Assembly: GCF_023333595.1 (NCBI RefSeq)
Contig: NZ_JAIQZM010000001.1
Coordinates: forward strand, 305,100 to 369,099
Origin: Argonema galeatum A003/A1
Lineage (GTDB): Bacteria; Cyanobacteriota; Cyanobacteriia; Cyanobacteriales; Aerosakkonemataceae
DNA: 64,000 bases
Direction: 5' to 3'
This document shows positions 33,136 through 41,732 of this stretch, piece by piece. Made by a program: the position numbers and the translations under genes. The notes below the pieces were generated by a model, which saw only the letters and a program-made list of their open reading frames with translations, was not told the origin of the DNA and did no database searches. Each line of letters begins with the position of its first letter. Positions within the stretch are counted from its first letter, which is position 1.

Positions 33136-35934
33136 ATGAACCAGTTGAATCTCAAGCTCTATTTGGCAACTACCCTCTGGAGTTTGTGGCTGTTTTACCC
33201 CAACGCCACCACCGCACAGATAGTTCCAGATACCACGCTACCGAATAATAGCATTGCTATCCCTAATGGCAATACCATCCGCATCGAAGGCGGTACATCT
33301 ACTGGTGGCAATTTATTTCACAGTTTTCAAGAATTTTCCATCCCCACAGGTACAGAAGCATTTTTCAATAACGGATTAGATATTCAAAATATCTTCAGTC
33401 GCATCACTGGTAAGAATATCTCGAATATAGATGGATTAATTAGAGCTAACGGCACAGCCAACTTATTTTTAATTAATCCCAACGGAATTATCTTTGGACA
33501 GAACGCGCAATTAAATATCGGCGGATCGTTTATCGGTTCAACTGCCAACAATATTAGATTTATAGATGGCAGCGAATTTAGCGCCACCAATCCAACCGCG
33601 CCATCCTTGCTGACAATCAACGTGCCAGTAGGTTTGCAGTTTGGAGCGAATCCAGGTCGGATAGTGAATCGTTCGCAAGCGATCGGCCCCACACCAACCT
33701 TACCACCACTGCCCGTAGAAATTCCTGTTTCTAACAAACTTGGTTTAGCAGTAGCTCCTGGTCAAACTTTAGCCTTAATTGGGGGAGATATCCAACTGTT
33801 AGGAGGAAATTTAACAGCTTATACGGGACAAATATTACTGGGTAGCGTCAAAAGTCCAGGTTTAGTGCAATTTGAACCAACGGCTTTTGGTGTGAATTTA
33901 AACTACAGCAATATTCAGAACTTCGGCAATATTGAAATGAATGGTGCATTTATAAATACCAGCGGATTAGGAGGTGGAAAAATTGACATCAGGGGTGGAA
34001 ATGTCATCATCAGCAGTTCAGTAATTTATGGACTGACACTGGGAAATATTGATGGTAGAGGTATTGACATTAATGCCCAAAACTTGCGGGCAGAGGGTGG
34101 AGCGCAAATATCCACCCTGACACTGGGAAATGGTACGGGGGGTGCTGTGAATATCCGCGCTACCGACTCAGTGGAACTCAGTGGGATTGGAGTTGAGAGT
34201 TATCAACAGTTTATCGCTAAGTTTCTGGTATCGGGAACTATCGACCCTTTTGACCCGCAAATTGTTCTCCTTAGTAGCACTGCTGCTTCGGGAAACGCCG
34301 GAATTATTACGATTGATACCCCTAGATTGCTGATAGAAAATGGGGTGGGAGCAGGTAGCGCCACTTTAGGTGCTGGCAATGGCGGAAATATGACCATCCG
34401 TGCCAGGGTTTTCGATCTGGTCGGTTCTGTCATCAACAGCGGCACATTTCAGGGGAGTACCGGCATAGGAGGAAACATTATCTTTGAGGGAGAAAGGTTC
34501 ATAGTGCGGGATGGTAGTATTATTACCACCGTCACCCGCAGTCAGGCAGCATCGGGGAATATCGATATTAAAGCGTCTGAATCAGTAGAATTGTTGCGTA
34601 CACCTGATGGAAGTATTCTGCAAACCAACATCAACACCACCACTCTTGGTTTGGGGAAAGCGGGGGACATTACCATTGATACGAAGCGGTTGATTGCCTC
34701 AGAGGGAGCCGGGATTACTTTATCAAGTGGTAGCATTATAGGAGAAAGCTTATTTGCTACGACTGGGGGATCTGGGGGGAATTTAACAATTAGGGCCGCT
34801 GAGTCGATAGAAGTGGTTGGTATCTCTGGGGTTTTGGCGAATATGGGTCAGATTCCTAGTTTTCTCGCCACTCAAACCACTACCTCGAATCGAGCAGGCG
34901 ATATCCAAATTTACACCCCCGTGCTGATCCTGCGGGATGGAGGCATAATTACTGCGGCATCTTTAGGCGCGGGAGATGCCGGAAACGTCACGATTGATGC
35001 GGGTCGTGTAGAAGTCATTGGCAGTGGGAATAACGGTCGATTTATTAGTAAAATTGAGGCTTCCGTTGGCAGCGTGTTGACCTTTTCCAATCCCAGCGCT
35101 ACGGCGAATGCGGGTTCGGTGAATCTGAATGCAAATCGATTAATTGTCCGGGATGGAGCGACGGTCAATGTCCAGGCGTTGTCCACGGGGCGGGCTGGTA
35201 ATATTAATGTTGTAGGTGATGCTCTAGTTCTCGATAACCAAGGTAGCATTGATGGCAGAACTGCATCCGGTACAGGAGCAAATATTAACCTCCAAGCACG
35301 GGATCTCCAATTGCGCCGCAATAGTCGCATCGCAACAGATGCGGGTAATACTACTGGCGGTAACATCAATATTAATACCAATACCTTAGTAGCTCTAGAA
35401 AATAGCGATATTACGGCTAACGCACAAAGAGGTTCTGGCGGTAGAGTTAGTATCACTGCACAAGGCATCTTTGGCACTCAATTCCGGGATAGCTTGACCC
35501 CACAGAGCGATATTACCGCCACTTCTGACCTTGGTGTCCAGTTCAATGGGACTGTAGAAATCAACACACCGGATGTTGACCCCAGTTCTGGGTTAGTAGA
35601 GTTCTCGGCAAATTTCGACGATGTGAGCGCGAGCATTGCCCAAGGTTGTCCAGCTTCAGGGGGAAATCGCTTTGCCGTCGTCGGACGCGGCGGTTTACCC
35701 GTCACCCCTTACGACCCCCTCAATAGTTGGTATAACATACCACGAGTGTCTGGTATAGTCGGGGGAGAGCAAGTTCGTAGCAGAGTGATTCTTCCTTCTG
35801 TCAATCAACAGTCGCCAATTATCGAGGCGACGGGATGGGCGATCGACGATCGAGGTAGAATAAAATTGGTCGCCCAAGCACCTAGCGTTACCTCCCAAAC
35901 TCCTTGGAATACTTCACCTGGGTGTCATCTTTAA
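33136..35934 (+). CDS. Filamentous hemagglutinin N-terminal (TPS) domain exoprotein
   Basis: A 932-residue protein with a signal peptide (about residues 1-28, ending NATTAQ), followed by the two-partner-secretion domain, including ANLFLINPNGIIFGQNAQL near 110-128. The rest is a Gly/Asn/Thr-rich beta-helix repeat region (recurring NI..GG.I and AGNI.I motifs). The C-terminal part has the usual cyanobacterial CPASGGNRFAVVGRGGLP segment near 845. Such proteins are exported through an Omp85-type TpsB pore and act at the cell surface or outside. No TpsB gene is in the window. Likely an adhesin or envelope protein. Confidence 0.9.
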   Translation: MNQLNLKLYLATTLWSLWLFYPNATTAQIVPDTTLPNNSIAIPNGNTIRIEGGTSTGGNLFHSFQEFSIPTGTEAFFNNGLDIQNIFSRITGKNISNIDGLIRANGTANLFLINPNGIIFGQNAQLNIGGSFIGSTANNIRFIDGSEFSATNPTAPSLLTINVPVGLQFGANPGRIVNRSQAIGPTPTLPPLPVEIPVSNKLGLAVAPGQTLALIGGDIQLLGGNLTAYTGQILLGSVKSPGLVQFEPTAFGVNLNYSNIQNFGNIEMNGAFINTSGLGGGKIDIRGGNVIISSSVIYGLTLGNIDGRGIDINAQNLRAEGGAQISTLTLGNGTGGAVNIRATDSVELSGIGVESYQQFIAKFLVSGTIDPFDPQIVLLSSTAASGNAGIITIDTPRLLIENGVGAGSATLGAGNGGNMTIRARVFDLVGSVINSGTFQGSTGIGGNIIFEGERFIVRDGSIITTVTRSQAASGNIDIKASESVELLRTPDGSILQTNINTTTLGLGKAGDITIDTKRLIASEGAGITLSSGSIIGESLFATTGGSGGNLTIRAAESIEVVGISGVLANMGQIPSFLATQTTTSNRAGDIQIYTPVLILRDGGIITAASLGAGDAGNVTIDAGRVEVIGSGNNGRFISKIEASVGSVLTFSNPSATANAGSVNLNANRLIVRDGATVNVQALSTGRAGNINVVGDALVLDNQGSIDGRTASGTGANINLQARDLQLRRNSRIATDAGNTTGGNININTNTLVALENSDITANAQRGSGGRVSITAQGIFGTQFRDSLTPQSDITATSDLGVQFNGTVEINTPDVDPSSGLVEFSANFDDVSASIAQGCPASGGNRFAVVGRGGLPVTPYDPLNSWYNIPRVSGIVGGEQVRSRVILPSVNQQSPIIEATGWAIDDRGRIKLVAQAPSVTSQTPWNTSPGCHL

Positions 35935-35967
35935 AGAAGCATTACTCGAATCGATCGGAGAATTTCT

Positions 35968-36549
35968 ATGACCGCTTCCACAGTAGAACGTCTGGACGAA
36001 CCGATTTTAATCGACGGTTTGACATGGCGCGAATTCAAAGCAGTTGAGCAATTGATCGATCGTCCGGGGTTACGGTTGTCATTTTTAGATGGAGTGCTGG
36101 AAATCGTAAAGATGCCTGGTAAGAAACACGAAACTGTTAAGGAACGGATCGGAACGTTACTAGATACTTATTTAGAACTTGCTGGCTTTGATTATACCCC
36201 CACTGGGTCTATGACGCTGGAAAGTGAAGTAGAACAAGTAAAACGCGAAGCGGATAAGTCATACGAACTAAGGCCCGATCGCGAACATCCAGATCTCGTT
36301 ATTGAAGTTACTGTTACCAGCGGAGGAATTAACAAACTGGAAGCATACAAGCGCCTTCAAATTCCTGAAGTTTGGTTCTGGGAAAAAGGAAAGCTGTTGC
36401 TGTATGCTCTGGGTTCTGACGGATATGTTGAAATCGAGCGATCGGAGGTTTTACCAAATTTAAATATAGAACTCCTGACTCGTTGCATTAACTTATCCAA
36501 CCACGTTCAAGCAGTGAAAGAGTTTCGACAAGGAATTAATCTAAGCTGA
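35968..36549 (+). CDS. Uma2 family (DUF820) PD-(D/E)XK nuclease-like protein
   Basis: A 193-residue protein: LIDGLTWREFKAVEQL, RLSFLDGVLEIVKMPGKKHE, ADKSYELRPDREHPDLVIEVTVTSGGINKLEAYKRLQIPEVWFW and a C-terminal VLPNLNIELLTRCI. The layout matches the Uma2 part of the chimera at 12451-13119, so the two belong to one subfamily. Starts 34 bases after the exoprotein gene on the same strand. Confidence 0.9.
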   Translation: MTASTVERLDEPILIDGLTWREFKAVEQLIDRPGLRLSFLDGVLEIVKMPGKKHETVKERIGTLLDTYLELAGFDYTPTGSMTLESEVEQVKREADKSYELRPDREHPDLVIEVTVTSGGINKLEAYKRLQIPEVWFWEKGKLLLYALGSDGYVEIERSEVLPNLNIELLTRCINLSNHVQAVKEFRQGINLS

Positions 36550-36588
36550 AACTCAATTTAGAGTGTTTAAAAATAGTTAAACAACTGT

Positions 36589-37059
36589 ATGGCGCAACCA
36601 TCGCAACTAACAACTCAGACGTTATATAGCCAAGATTATTATCTTTGGATTAAAACAACTATAAACCAACTTCGTGTCGGTCAATTTTATGTCGTAGATA
36701 TAGATAACTTGATCGAAGAGTTGGAGAGTATGGGTAGAAGCGAGAAGCGAGCAATTAAAAGTTTATTAATTCGACTTCTAGAACATCTATTGAAACTTAA
36801 ATACTGGGATGCCGAACGAGAACGTAATGAAGGTCACTGGAAAGGTGAGATCCGAACATTTCGGAGAGAAATTAAAGATCGACTGAAAGATAGTCCCAGC
36901 CTGAAGCCTTACATCCTAGAAATTTTTGACGAATGCTACGAAGAAGCAAGAGCAGAAGCAAGCGATCGTTCAAAACTTTCGCTCCATACATTTCCGGTAA
37001 CACCAATTGGATCTTTGGAACAAATTTTAGAGTTAAACTCGTTTCCCGATCATAGCTAG
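36589..37059 (+). CDS. DUF29 family protein
   Basis: A 156-residue protein with the DUF29 pattern: LYSQDYYLWIKTTINQLR at the N-terminus, VVDIDNLIEELESMGRSEKRAIKSLLIRLLEHLLKLKYW in the centre and RREIKDRLKDSPSLKPYI. DUF29 is an abundant helical cyanobacterial family of unknown function, often in several copies near Uma2 genes and mobile DNA. It starts 40 bases after the Uma2 gene on the same strand. Confidence 0.88.
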   Translation: MAQPSQLTTQTLYSQDYYLWIKTTINQLRVGQFYVVDIDNLIEELESMGRSEKRAIKSLLIRLLEHLLKLKYWDAERERNEGHWKGEIRTFRREIKDRLKDSPSLKPYILEIFDECYEEARAEASDRSKLSLHTFPVTPIGSLEQILELNSFPDHS

Positions 37060-37119
37060 TTCATAAATCGCTCTGTAAAAAAGATAGCGAATAAAAAATG
37101 CCCAAAGGTTACTTCTATT

Positions 37120-37704
37120 TTACTTTTTTATTTTTAATTGTTTTGCTAATTCCACCCAATGTGCAATTCCTTTTTGCGTCGGTTGTCCCGATGAATTGAA
37201 TGTCCAAATCTCTCTTTTGTGTTGTGGGCTATTACTGATGTGAATTGGTCTATCCGCACCATAATAATATAGAGAATCGAAAGGTAACTTTTGTGATAAA
37301 ATCCAATCAATTACCCAATCGCTCATCTCCCCCTCGATCGAAAAATCGCAAGACGCTCCCAATCTTTGGCAATAATACTTACCGTTCTTATTCACCTCAT
37401 GCGCCATATGCTGATCGATATCAGGAGCAACACGACCATTTTTTTGTACCGTCTCCGCATCTTTCTTGTCCAGATATCTCTTCAAATCCTTCGAGCAAAA
37501 CCCATAAGTCAGGCGAAACTTATCAATTCCGAAAAAATCAATAATTGGCTCTAGAATAAATTGGTATAAATGTTGGAGTGCAGGCAATGTTTCTTCTAAG
37601 TTTTCGGGAAAGGGATTGATCTGCTCGGCGTACTTCTGATAAGTATTGCTACAAGTACAAAACTCCTCAAGAGTCAAGTATTTTCCCAGGTGTAATTTTT
37701 TCAT
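37120..37704 (-). CDS. M15-like zinc D-Ala-D-Ala peptidase / hedgehog-type fold protein
   Basis: A 194-residue protein. The N-terminal half (YLTLEEFCTCSNTYQKY; LPALQHLYQFILEPIID) resembles peptidoglycan-peptidase M15A. Possible zinc ligands are His99/His102 (DQHMAHE), Asp120 (GASCDFSI) and His155 (RPIHIS), in the M15 order H...D...H. The family cuts peptidoglycan cross-links; phage endolysins and defence-associated proteins also use the fold. There is no signal peptide, so a cytoplasmic role or non-canonical export is likely. The identification is by motif order only. Confidence 0.6.
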   Translation of the reverse strand: MKKLHLGKYLTLEEFCTCSNTYQKYAEQINPFPENLEETLPALQHLYQFILEPIIDFFGIDKFRLTYGFCSKDLKRYLDKKDAETVQKNGRVAPDIDQHMAHEVNKNGKYYCQRLGASCDFSIEGEMSDWVIDWILSQKLPFDSLYYYGADRPIHISNSPQHKREIWTFNSSGQPTQKGIAHWVELAKQLKIKK

Positions 37705-37774
37705 TATAGATTGACTGCGACATCACAATCAATAATAATGGGTTATGTCTATATTGGGATACTTGGGATGGAAA

Positions 37775-37807
37775 AGAAACCCGGTTTTTTCAAAAAACCG
37801 GGTTTCT
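37775..37807. repeat. GAAACCCGGTTTC palindrome family, long-arm copy
   Basis: Perfect 16-base arms (AGAAACCCGGTTTTTT) around a single base. It would form a strong hairpin between the M15-like gene and the thioesterase gene. Family members: 29018-29034, 41339-41371, and a half copy near 59911. Confidence 0.85.
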
Positions 37808-37889
37808 GGTCGATCGTTTTGCTTAGCATTCTAGAGGGGATATAATGAATGAAGTAGTAGATTGAACAGGAGCATCTTGAAGGTAAATT

Positions 37890-38339
37890 ATGCAAAAATT
37901 TATCACACAATTAAAAGTGCGGCATTACGAAATGGATGCCCTGGGTCACGTTAACAACGCCGTTTATCAGCATTATTTAGAACAGGCGGGGATTGAACAT
38001 TCCGAATATCTGGGTTTTACAGTAGCTCGCTACCATGAATTAGGTGGAGTGTTCGTGATGCGACGTTTGGAAATTGATTATCTCCGTCCCGCCGTGGCAG
38101 GCGATATTCTGGAAATCACTACTTGGTTGCAAGAACTTCGCGGTTCCCGTGCCATCCGTCGTTACGAACTTCGTATCTTAGGAAAAGAAGAGTTAGTGGT
38201 GAAAGCAGAAGTTTTGTGGGTGTGGGTGAATTTGGCGACGATGCGCCCAAAAGCTATTCCTCCAATTATGCTACAAGCCTTCCAAGGGACTAAGCCATCT
38301 TCTCTCAGCGAACCGCTAACAGCAACAGATATTGGCTAA
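37890..38339 (+). CDS. Hot-dog fold acyl-CoA thioesterase (YbgC-like)
   Basis: A 149-residue protein with LKVRHYEMDALGHVNNAVYQHYLEQAGIEH near the N-terminus, matching the catalytic Asp plus helix of the YbgC/FcbC class, then VMRRLEIDYLRPAVAGDILEI. These cytoplasmic enzymes hydrolyse short- to medium-chain acyl-CoA or acyl-ACP. It differs from the thioesterase at 13575-14054, with a classical DALGHVNN motif. The C-terminal segment (after about residue 125) is unconserved. Confidence 0.88.
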   Translation: MQKFITQLKVRHYEMDALGHVNNAVYQHYLEQAGIEHSEYLGFTVARYHELGGVFVMRRLEIDYLRPAVAGDILEITTWLQELRGSRAIRRYELRILGKEELVVKAEVLWVWVNLATMRPKAIPPIMLQAFQGTKPSSLSEPLTATDIG

Positions 38340-38563
38340 TAAATTATCAGCTAATTGCTAATTGCTTCTTGTTGGCTGTTACGCCAAATCTAACTTTCCT
38401 TGCAGATGTACTACTTTACTATTCATGATAAGTTAAGGTGAGGCTCGTGAAGACAAACTTACACTCTCAAGTAATATTTTTCAACCAATTGAACGTACCA
38501 AAATCATCCCAGATATTATATCTACAGGACAGCAAACCTAAAAATATCTGGGAGGCAAACGGC

Positions 38564-38668
38564 ATGAATAATCCCATTGGAGGAATATTTGGTACGCTTA
38601 TGTGGAGTTTATTATGGCTGATTCCCATTCTAGGAATTGCATTTTTTCTATCACGTAGGAAGTTTTAA
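38564..38668 (+). CDS. Very small single-helix membrane protein
   Basis: The frame is open from 38438, but ATG at 38564 has a good ribosome-binding site (CTGGGAGGCAAACGGCATG) and gives 34 residues: MNNPIGGIFGTLMWSLLWLIP, then ILGIAFFLSRRKF. One hydrophobic helix with a positively charged end. I do not recognise the family; the upstream part of the frame (38438-38563) does not look like protein. Confidence 0.5.
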   Translation: MNNPIGGIFGTLMWSLLWLIPILGIAFFLSRRKF

Positions 38669-38733
38669 ATAGTGAATGAAATCCTTCTTTAGGTACAAGA
38701 CGAACAGTTGCTTATCGTGCCATCATCAAATAT

Positions 38734-39171
38734 ATGAACAGTGCCGAACGCCTTGCTACTCTCGATCGCATCCGTAAATTCAGCCGCCTGATGGATAGCG
38801 CCTTCCGCATCCCAGTGATAGGCTTTCGCTTTGGATTAGACCCCATTATCGGTTTAATTCCAGGTGCCGGAGATCTTGTAAGTACAGCCTTTTCAGCTTA
38901 CATCATTTTTCTGGCTGCTCGTTTCGGCTTGCCGCCGCAAGTCATGTACAAAATGATATTAAATATCGGTCTAGAAGCTGTAGTAGGTGCAGTACCTCTG
39001 GTAGGTGACTTGTTCGATGCCTATTACAAGTCCAATATCCGTAACTTGGAGCTTTTAGAGCGACATCTCATGGTAGTTGAGCCAGAAGTTATCCAGCAAA
39101 GCCATTTGGAAACGCCGGATCTAGTTTCGCCAGTTCCGACTACGAAAACCTATCAAAAAGTTAGTTCGTAG
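38734..39171 (+). CDS. DUF4112 domain protein
   Basis: A 145-residue protein with the DUF4112 layout: LDRIRKFSRLMDSAFRIP, RFGLDPIIGLIPGAGDLVSTAFSAYIIFLAARFGLP, and EAVVGAVPLVGDLFDAYYKSNIRNLELL. Two hydrophobic segments carry P.GD motifs in each half (PGAGD and PLVGD), suggesting a small membrane protein with internal pseudo-symmetry. The function is unknown. Confidence 0.88.
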   Translation: MNSAERLATLDRIRKFSRLMDSAFRIPVIGFRFGLDPIIGLIPGAGDLVSTAFSAYIIFLAARFGLPPQVMYKMILNIGLEAVVGAVPLVGDLFDAYYKSNIRNLELLERHLMVVEPEVIQQSHLETPDLVSPVPTTKTYQKVSS

Positions 39172-39252
39172 CTGGAATTATTGCCTTTGGATATCAAGTC
39201 TGGTTAATTATTTTAAATAAATGTAGGTAATAGGTATTGGCAGAAATAACAG

Positions 39253-39474
39253 CTAATACCTATTATTGAGCATAAGTGCGATCGCAATACCCAGATTTAA
39301 AAACCAAGGAGCGGAAGCCACAAACCAAACGATACTAATGGCAACGATCGTAACGGTGAATGCACCCAAAATTTCCCCTGTCTGGCGCTCTACATTTGTG
39401 TGCATATAAGTCCAGAAAGTCGTTATAGCCAGCAAAGAGGGAATAAATAGGTGAGTCAGAGTCATAGTAATCAT
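39253..39474 (-). CDS. Small two-helix membrane protein
   Basis: The frame is open to 39492; ATGs at 39474 and 39465 are likelier starts. The product of about 70-73 residues has two hydrophobic stretches (LTHLFIPSLLAITTFWTYM and AFTVTIVAISIVWFVASAP). No known family is recognised. The AT-rich spacer upstream contains no other gene. Confidence 0.5.
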   Translation of the reverse strand: MITMTLTHLFIPSLLAITTFWTYMHTNVERQTGEILGAFTVTIVAISIVWFVASAPWFLNLGIAIALMLNNRY

Positions 39475-39492
39475 CGTTTTTTTCACTATCAA

Positions 39493-39806
39493 CGAGGGAA
39501 TGATAGGCGTTAGCGCCGTTAGTGGTAGGTATATTATCGCTTATAGCCTAGTTTTTTGCGATCGCCACTAATCTCTGATTTAGGCACGCTCCTATATTGG
39601 GTAGTCTGAGAAGCTTCCCACTTCCTACGCTTGGTTCACCCAACTGGATGAATTTTAGTCTAAATCTGGAGTAGAAGCAATCCCAAAGGCCAGCAAACCC
39701 ACAAGTTCGCCCACAGCAAAGCCTTGAAACTTTGCCTCCCACCCAAGTAAGATATTAATAATCTAGTAAATCTTTTTTTAGCATAATTTTACAATTTTCA
39801 CAGAAT
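39493..39806. other. Spacer without recognised gene
   Basis: About 314 bases. A minus-strand frame at 39548-39742 has no recognisable domain and is not accepted. The segment contains short degenerate inverted stretches (GAAGCTTCCCACTTCC and TTCACCCAACTGGATGAA), possibly a worn mobile-element end, but this is too weak to name. Confidence 0.4.
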
Positions 39807-40550
39807 TTAGTCCCCTTCCCCTTGGAAATCAAACCAACAACCCATCAAATTATTACATAATTCCCTGTTAAAACAAACGTCACAACTATATGTCATATAC
39901 AACAAATCTTCGTAGCTCACCTCCAAATTATTTAAAGTATTAGATGAGTCATCATTTTCAGAATAATTATCAACAAAATCATCATTTTTAAAATCTTTTC
40001 TATCGGCTACTAAAACTTCGTTTTTTTTATTCTCTTGCCATTCTTCTAAATCCAGTATAGATATTGATTTTGGAATTACACCAGATCTGAAACCTCGCTC
40101 ATTAGGTTGCAAATCTGTCGTAAAAACGCCACACCTTAATTGTTTAATTGGTATTTGCCAATATATACTTAATTTATCCCTAAAATCAATAACTTGATTA
40201 ATAACCTGATTTCTCTGCTTGTTTCTTCTTTTTTTTGCTGTATCTCCTGTTGCCTGTGTGTCAATATATTTAGTCTCAATCACAAACAGACTGTCTCGAT
40301 CTGTGAGATAGACCAAATCACACTTTCCTAGATGGGTATTTCCCAAAACATCTGGGGATTGTTCAAACAAAATTAGTTCCTTACATGAAGTAAAATATTT
40401 TTGGACGTTAAAAAATAGAAATGCTTGCAATAAAAGTTCTTTATCCTCAGAATAACGACCGCAAACAACATCTTCAAAAAACTTTATATAATCTTCCTGA
40501 CTTTGGAGAGCTTTGCCTTTACAAAATGAAACAAATTCATTCATACCCAT
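39807..40550 (-). CDS. PD-(D/E)XK-like nuclease with C-terminal cysteine cluster
   Basis: An AAGGAG site 9 bases before ATG 40550 sets the start (MGMNEFVSFCKG), giving about 247 residues. The central segment GKCDLVYLTDRDSLFVIETKYI (near residue 75-96) fits the PD-(D/E)XK active site: Asp, then E-x-K. The C-terminus has CDVCFNRELCNNLMGC, four cysteines in the spacing C-x2-C-x5-C-x5-C, which could hold zinc or an Fe-S cluster as in RecB/Cas4-type nucleases. The sequence is more AT-rich than surrounding genes, suggesting recent acquisition. I do not know the family. It may be a standalone restriction or repair nuclease. Confidence 0.6.
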   Translation of the reverse strand: MGMNEFVSFCKGKALQSQEDYIKFFEDVVCGRYSEDKELLLQAFLFFNVQKYFTSCKELILFEQSPDVLGNTHLGKCDLVYLTDRDSLFVIETKYIDTQATGDTAKKRRNKQRNQVINQVIDFRDKLSIYWQIPIKQLRCGVFTTDLQPNERGFRSGVIPKSISILDLEEWQENKKNEVLVADRKDFKNDDFVDNYSENDDSSNTLNNLEVSYEDLLYMTYSCDVCFNRELCNNLMGCWFDFQGEGD

Positions 40551-40732
40551 AATTATCAACTCCTTTAAAATTGGGTGAGTGTAAATTTTAATCGTACATT
40601 ACCCCTAATCCACTATATCACAGTTGAGTGAGGCAAGATTCTCTATACATCACTATGTGATCGCGTCCCAATTTTTTGGCTTGATATGGTAAAATCAGAA
40701 TAATGGCGATGCGTGTTTGTCAGGAGAAAGAA

Positions 40733-41320
40733 ATGACTATTACTCAAGCTAAGCGCTTTACGCTGGAAGAATATCACAGACTAACAGAAATTGGATTTTT
40801 CCATGAAGATGACCGAATCGAGTTAATTAAAGGAGAAATTATTGAAATGGCAGCCAAAGGTACAGCTCACGAAACTTGTCTGAGAAACTTGTTGCGAGAA
40901 CTACCAAGACTGGTAGGAGATAGAGGAACTTTACAATCTCAGGCTCCGATTATTTTACCGCCGAACAGCGAACCAGAGCCAGATTTTGCTATTCTCCAAA
41001 ACCGAGAGGATAATTATTTATCGGCTCACCCAAGTCCAGGTGATGTGTTGCTGGTGATGGAAGTAGCAGATTCTTCTATCGATTATGACAAAAATATTAA
41101 AATACCCCTCTATGCTGAAGCGGGTATATCCGACTATTGGATATTTAATTTATTCAATAATCAATTGGAAGCTTACAGCGAATCTTATCAGGATAATAAA
41201 GGGAAATTTGCATATAAAAATAGGCAAATTGTTTTGCCAAATCAGGTAATAGCTTTGCCTTGTTTTCCTGATTTGTCTTTGGATTTAAGTAGAGTGTTTC
41301 CGCCCAAACTGAACGCTTAA
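40733..41320 (+). CDS. Uma2 family (DUF820) PD-(D/E)XK nuclease-like protein
   Basis: The frame opens at 40703, but CAGGAGAAAGAAATG makes ATG 40733 the start, giving 195 residues. Marks: RFTLEEYHRLTEIGFF, RIELIKGEIIEM, EPEPDFAIL, DVLLVMEVADSS, YDKNIKIPLYAEAGISDYWIF and FPDLSLDLSRVF. It lines up along its full length with the Uma2 protein at 28264-28848, so the two are close paralogues 12 kb apart in opposite orientation. Confidence 0.9.
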   Translation: MTITQAKRFTLEEYHRLTEIGFFHEDDRIELIKGEIIEMAAKGTAHETCLRNLLRELPRLVGDRGTLQSQAPIILPPNSEPEPDFAILQNREDNYLSAHPSPGDVLLVMEVADSSIDYDKNIKIPLYAEAGISDYWIFNLFNNQLEAYSESYQDNKGKFAYKNRQIVLPNQVIALPCFPDLSLDLSRVFPPKLNA

Positions 41321-41338
41321 ACTAACTGGAATGTGAAA

Positions 41339-41371
41339 AGAAACCGGGTTTCTTGGAGAAACCCGGTTTCT
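41339..41371. repeat. GAAACCCGGTTTC palindrome pair
   Basis: AGAAACCGGGTTTCT, TGG, AGAAACCCGGTTTCT: perfect 15-base arms with a 3-base loop. It lies 18 bases after the Uma2 stop and is the first of three palindromic elements stacked in this convergent spacer. Confidence 0.85.
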
Positions 41372-41435
41372 GGCGGCAGTTGAGGCACGAAACTAACCCA
41401 AGTTGCTAGTTATCTAGTTGTGGCTGGTATTTGTT

Positions 41436-41500
41436 AGGTTGTTGCGCTTTAGCGATCTTATTACAACTGGGATAAGAGCGCTAAAGCGCAACAACATACC
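41436..41500. repeat. GCGCTTTAGCGC hairpin element, copy C
   Basis: Imperfect long arms (TTGTTGCGCTTTAGCGATCTTA and its near complement) around a TTACAACTGGGA loop. The loop is the reverse complement of the loop of copy D (TCCCAGTTGTAA), so C and D are the same element in opposite orientation. It is preceded by the shared AAGTTGCTAGTTA leader. Confidence 0.85.
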
Positions 41501-41524
41501 CAGAAAGTGATGAGCCGCTCACCC

Positions 41525-41638
41525 GCTGGGGACTCAAGTCCCCAGCTAATAGCGAAAGTCCATTAAAATGGACTGGAAGATTAGTATTAAGTCCACTTGA
41601 GTGGACTTAAGCTATTAGCCAGCGATTTGAATCGCTGG
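41525..41638. repeat. Symmetrical four-hairpin element
   Basis: In order: GCTGGGGACT-ca-AGTCCCCAGC (41525-41546); AGTCCATT-aa-AATGGACT (41557-41574); TTAAGTCCACT-tg-AGTGGACTTAA (41587-41610); CCAGCGATT-tg-AATCGCTGG (41619-41638). GCTAATAGC (41545-41553) and GCTATTAGC (41611-41619) are complementary and enclose the two middle hairpins, so the whole can fold into a branched structure. No coding capacity is seen. Confidence 0.85.
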
Positions 41639-41732
41639 CGGGCCTCAAGCGAAGTCAGTGGCTTTGTGTACAATTAAATTCCGATCGATTCGCCAACAAT
41701 ATCATTGATTCTCTTGACTTTTCTAGCCCCTA

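Noticed and set aside
39548-39742. Minus-strand ORF of 64 codons, possibly a TnpB tail
   Set aside because: No zinc ribbon or RuvC motif; the similarity to TnpB element ends is only a vague GGAAGC hairpin look.
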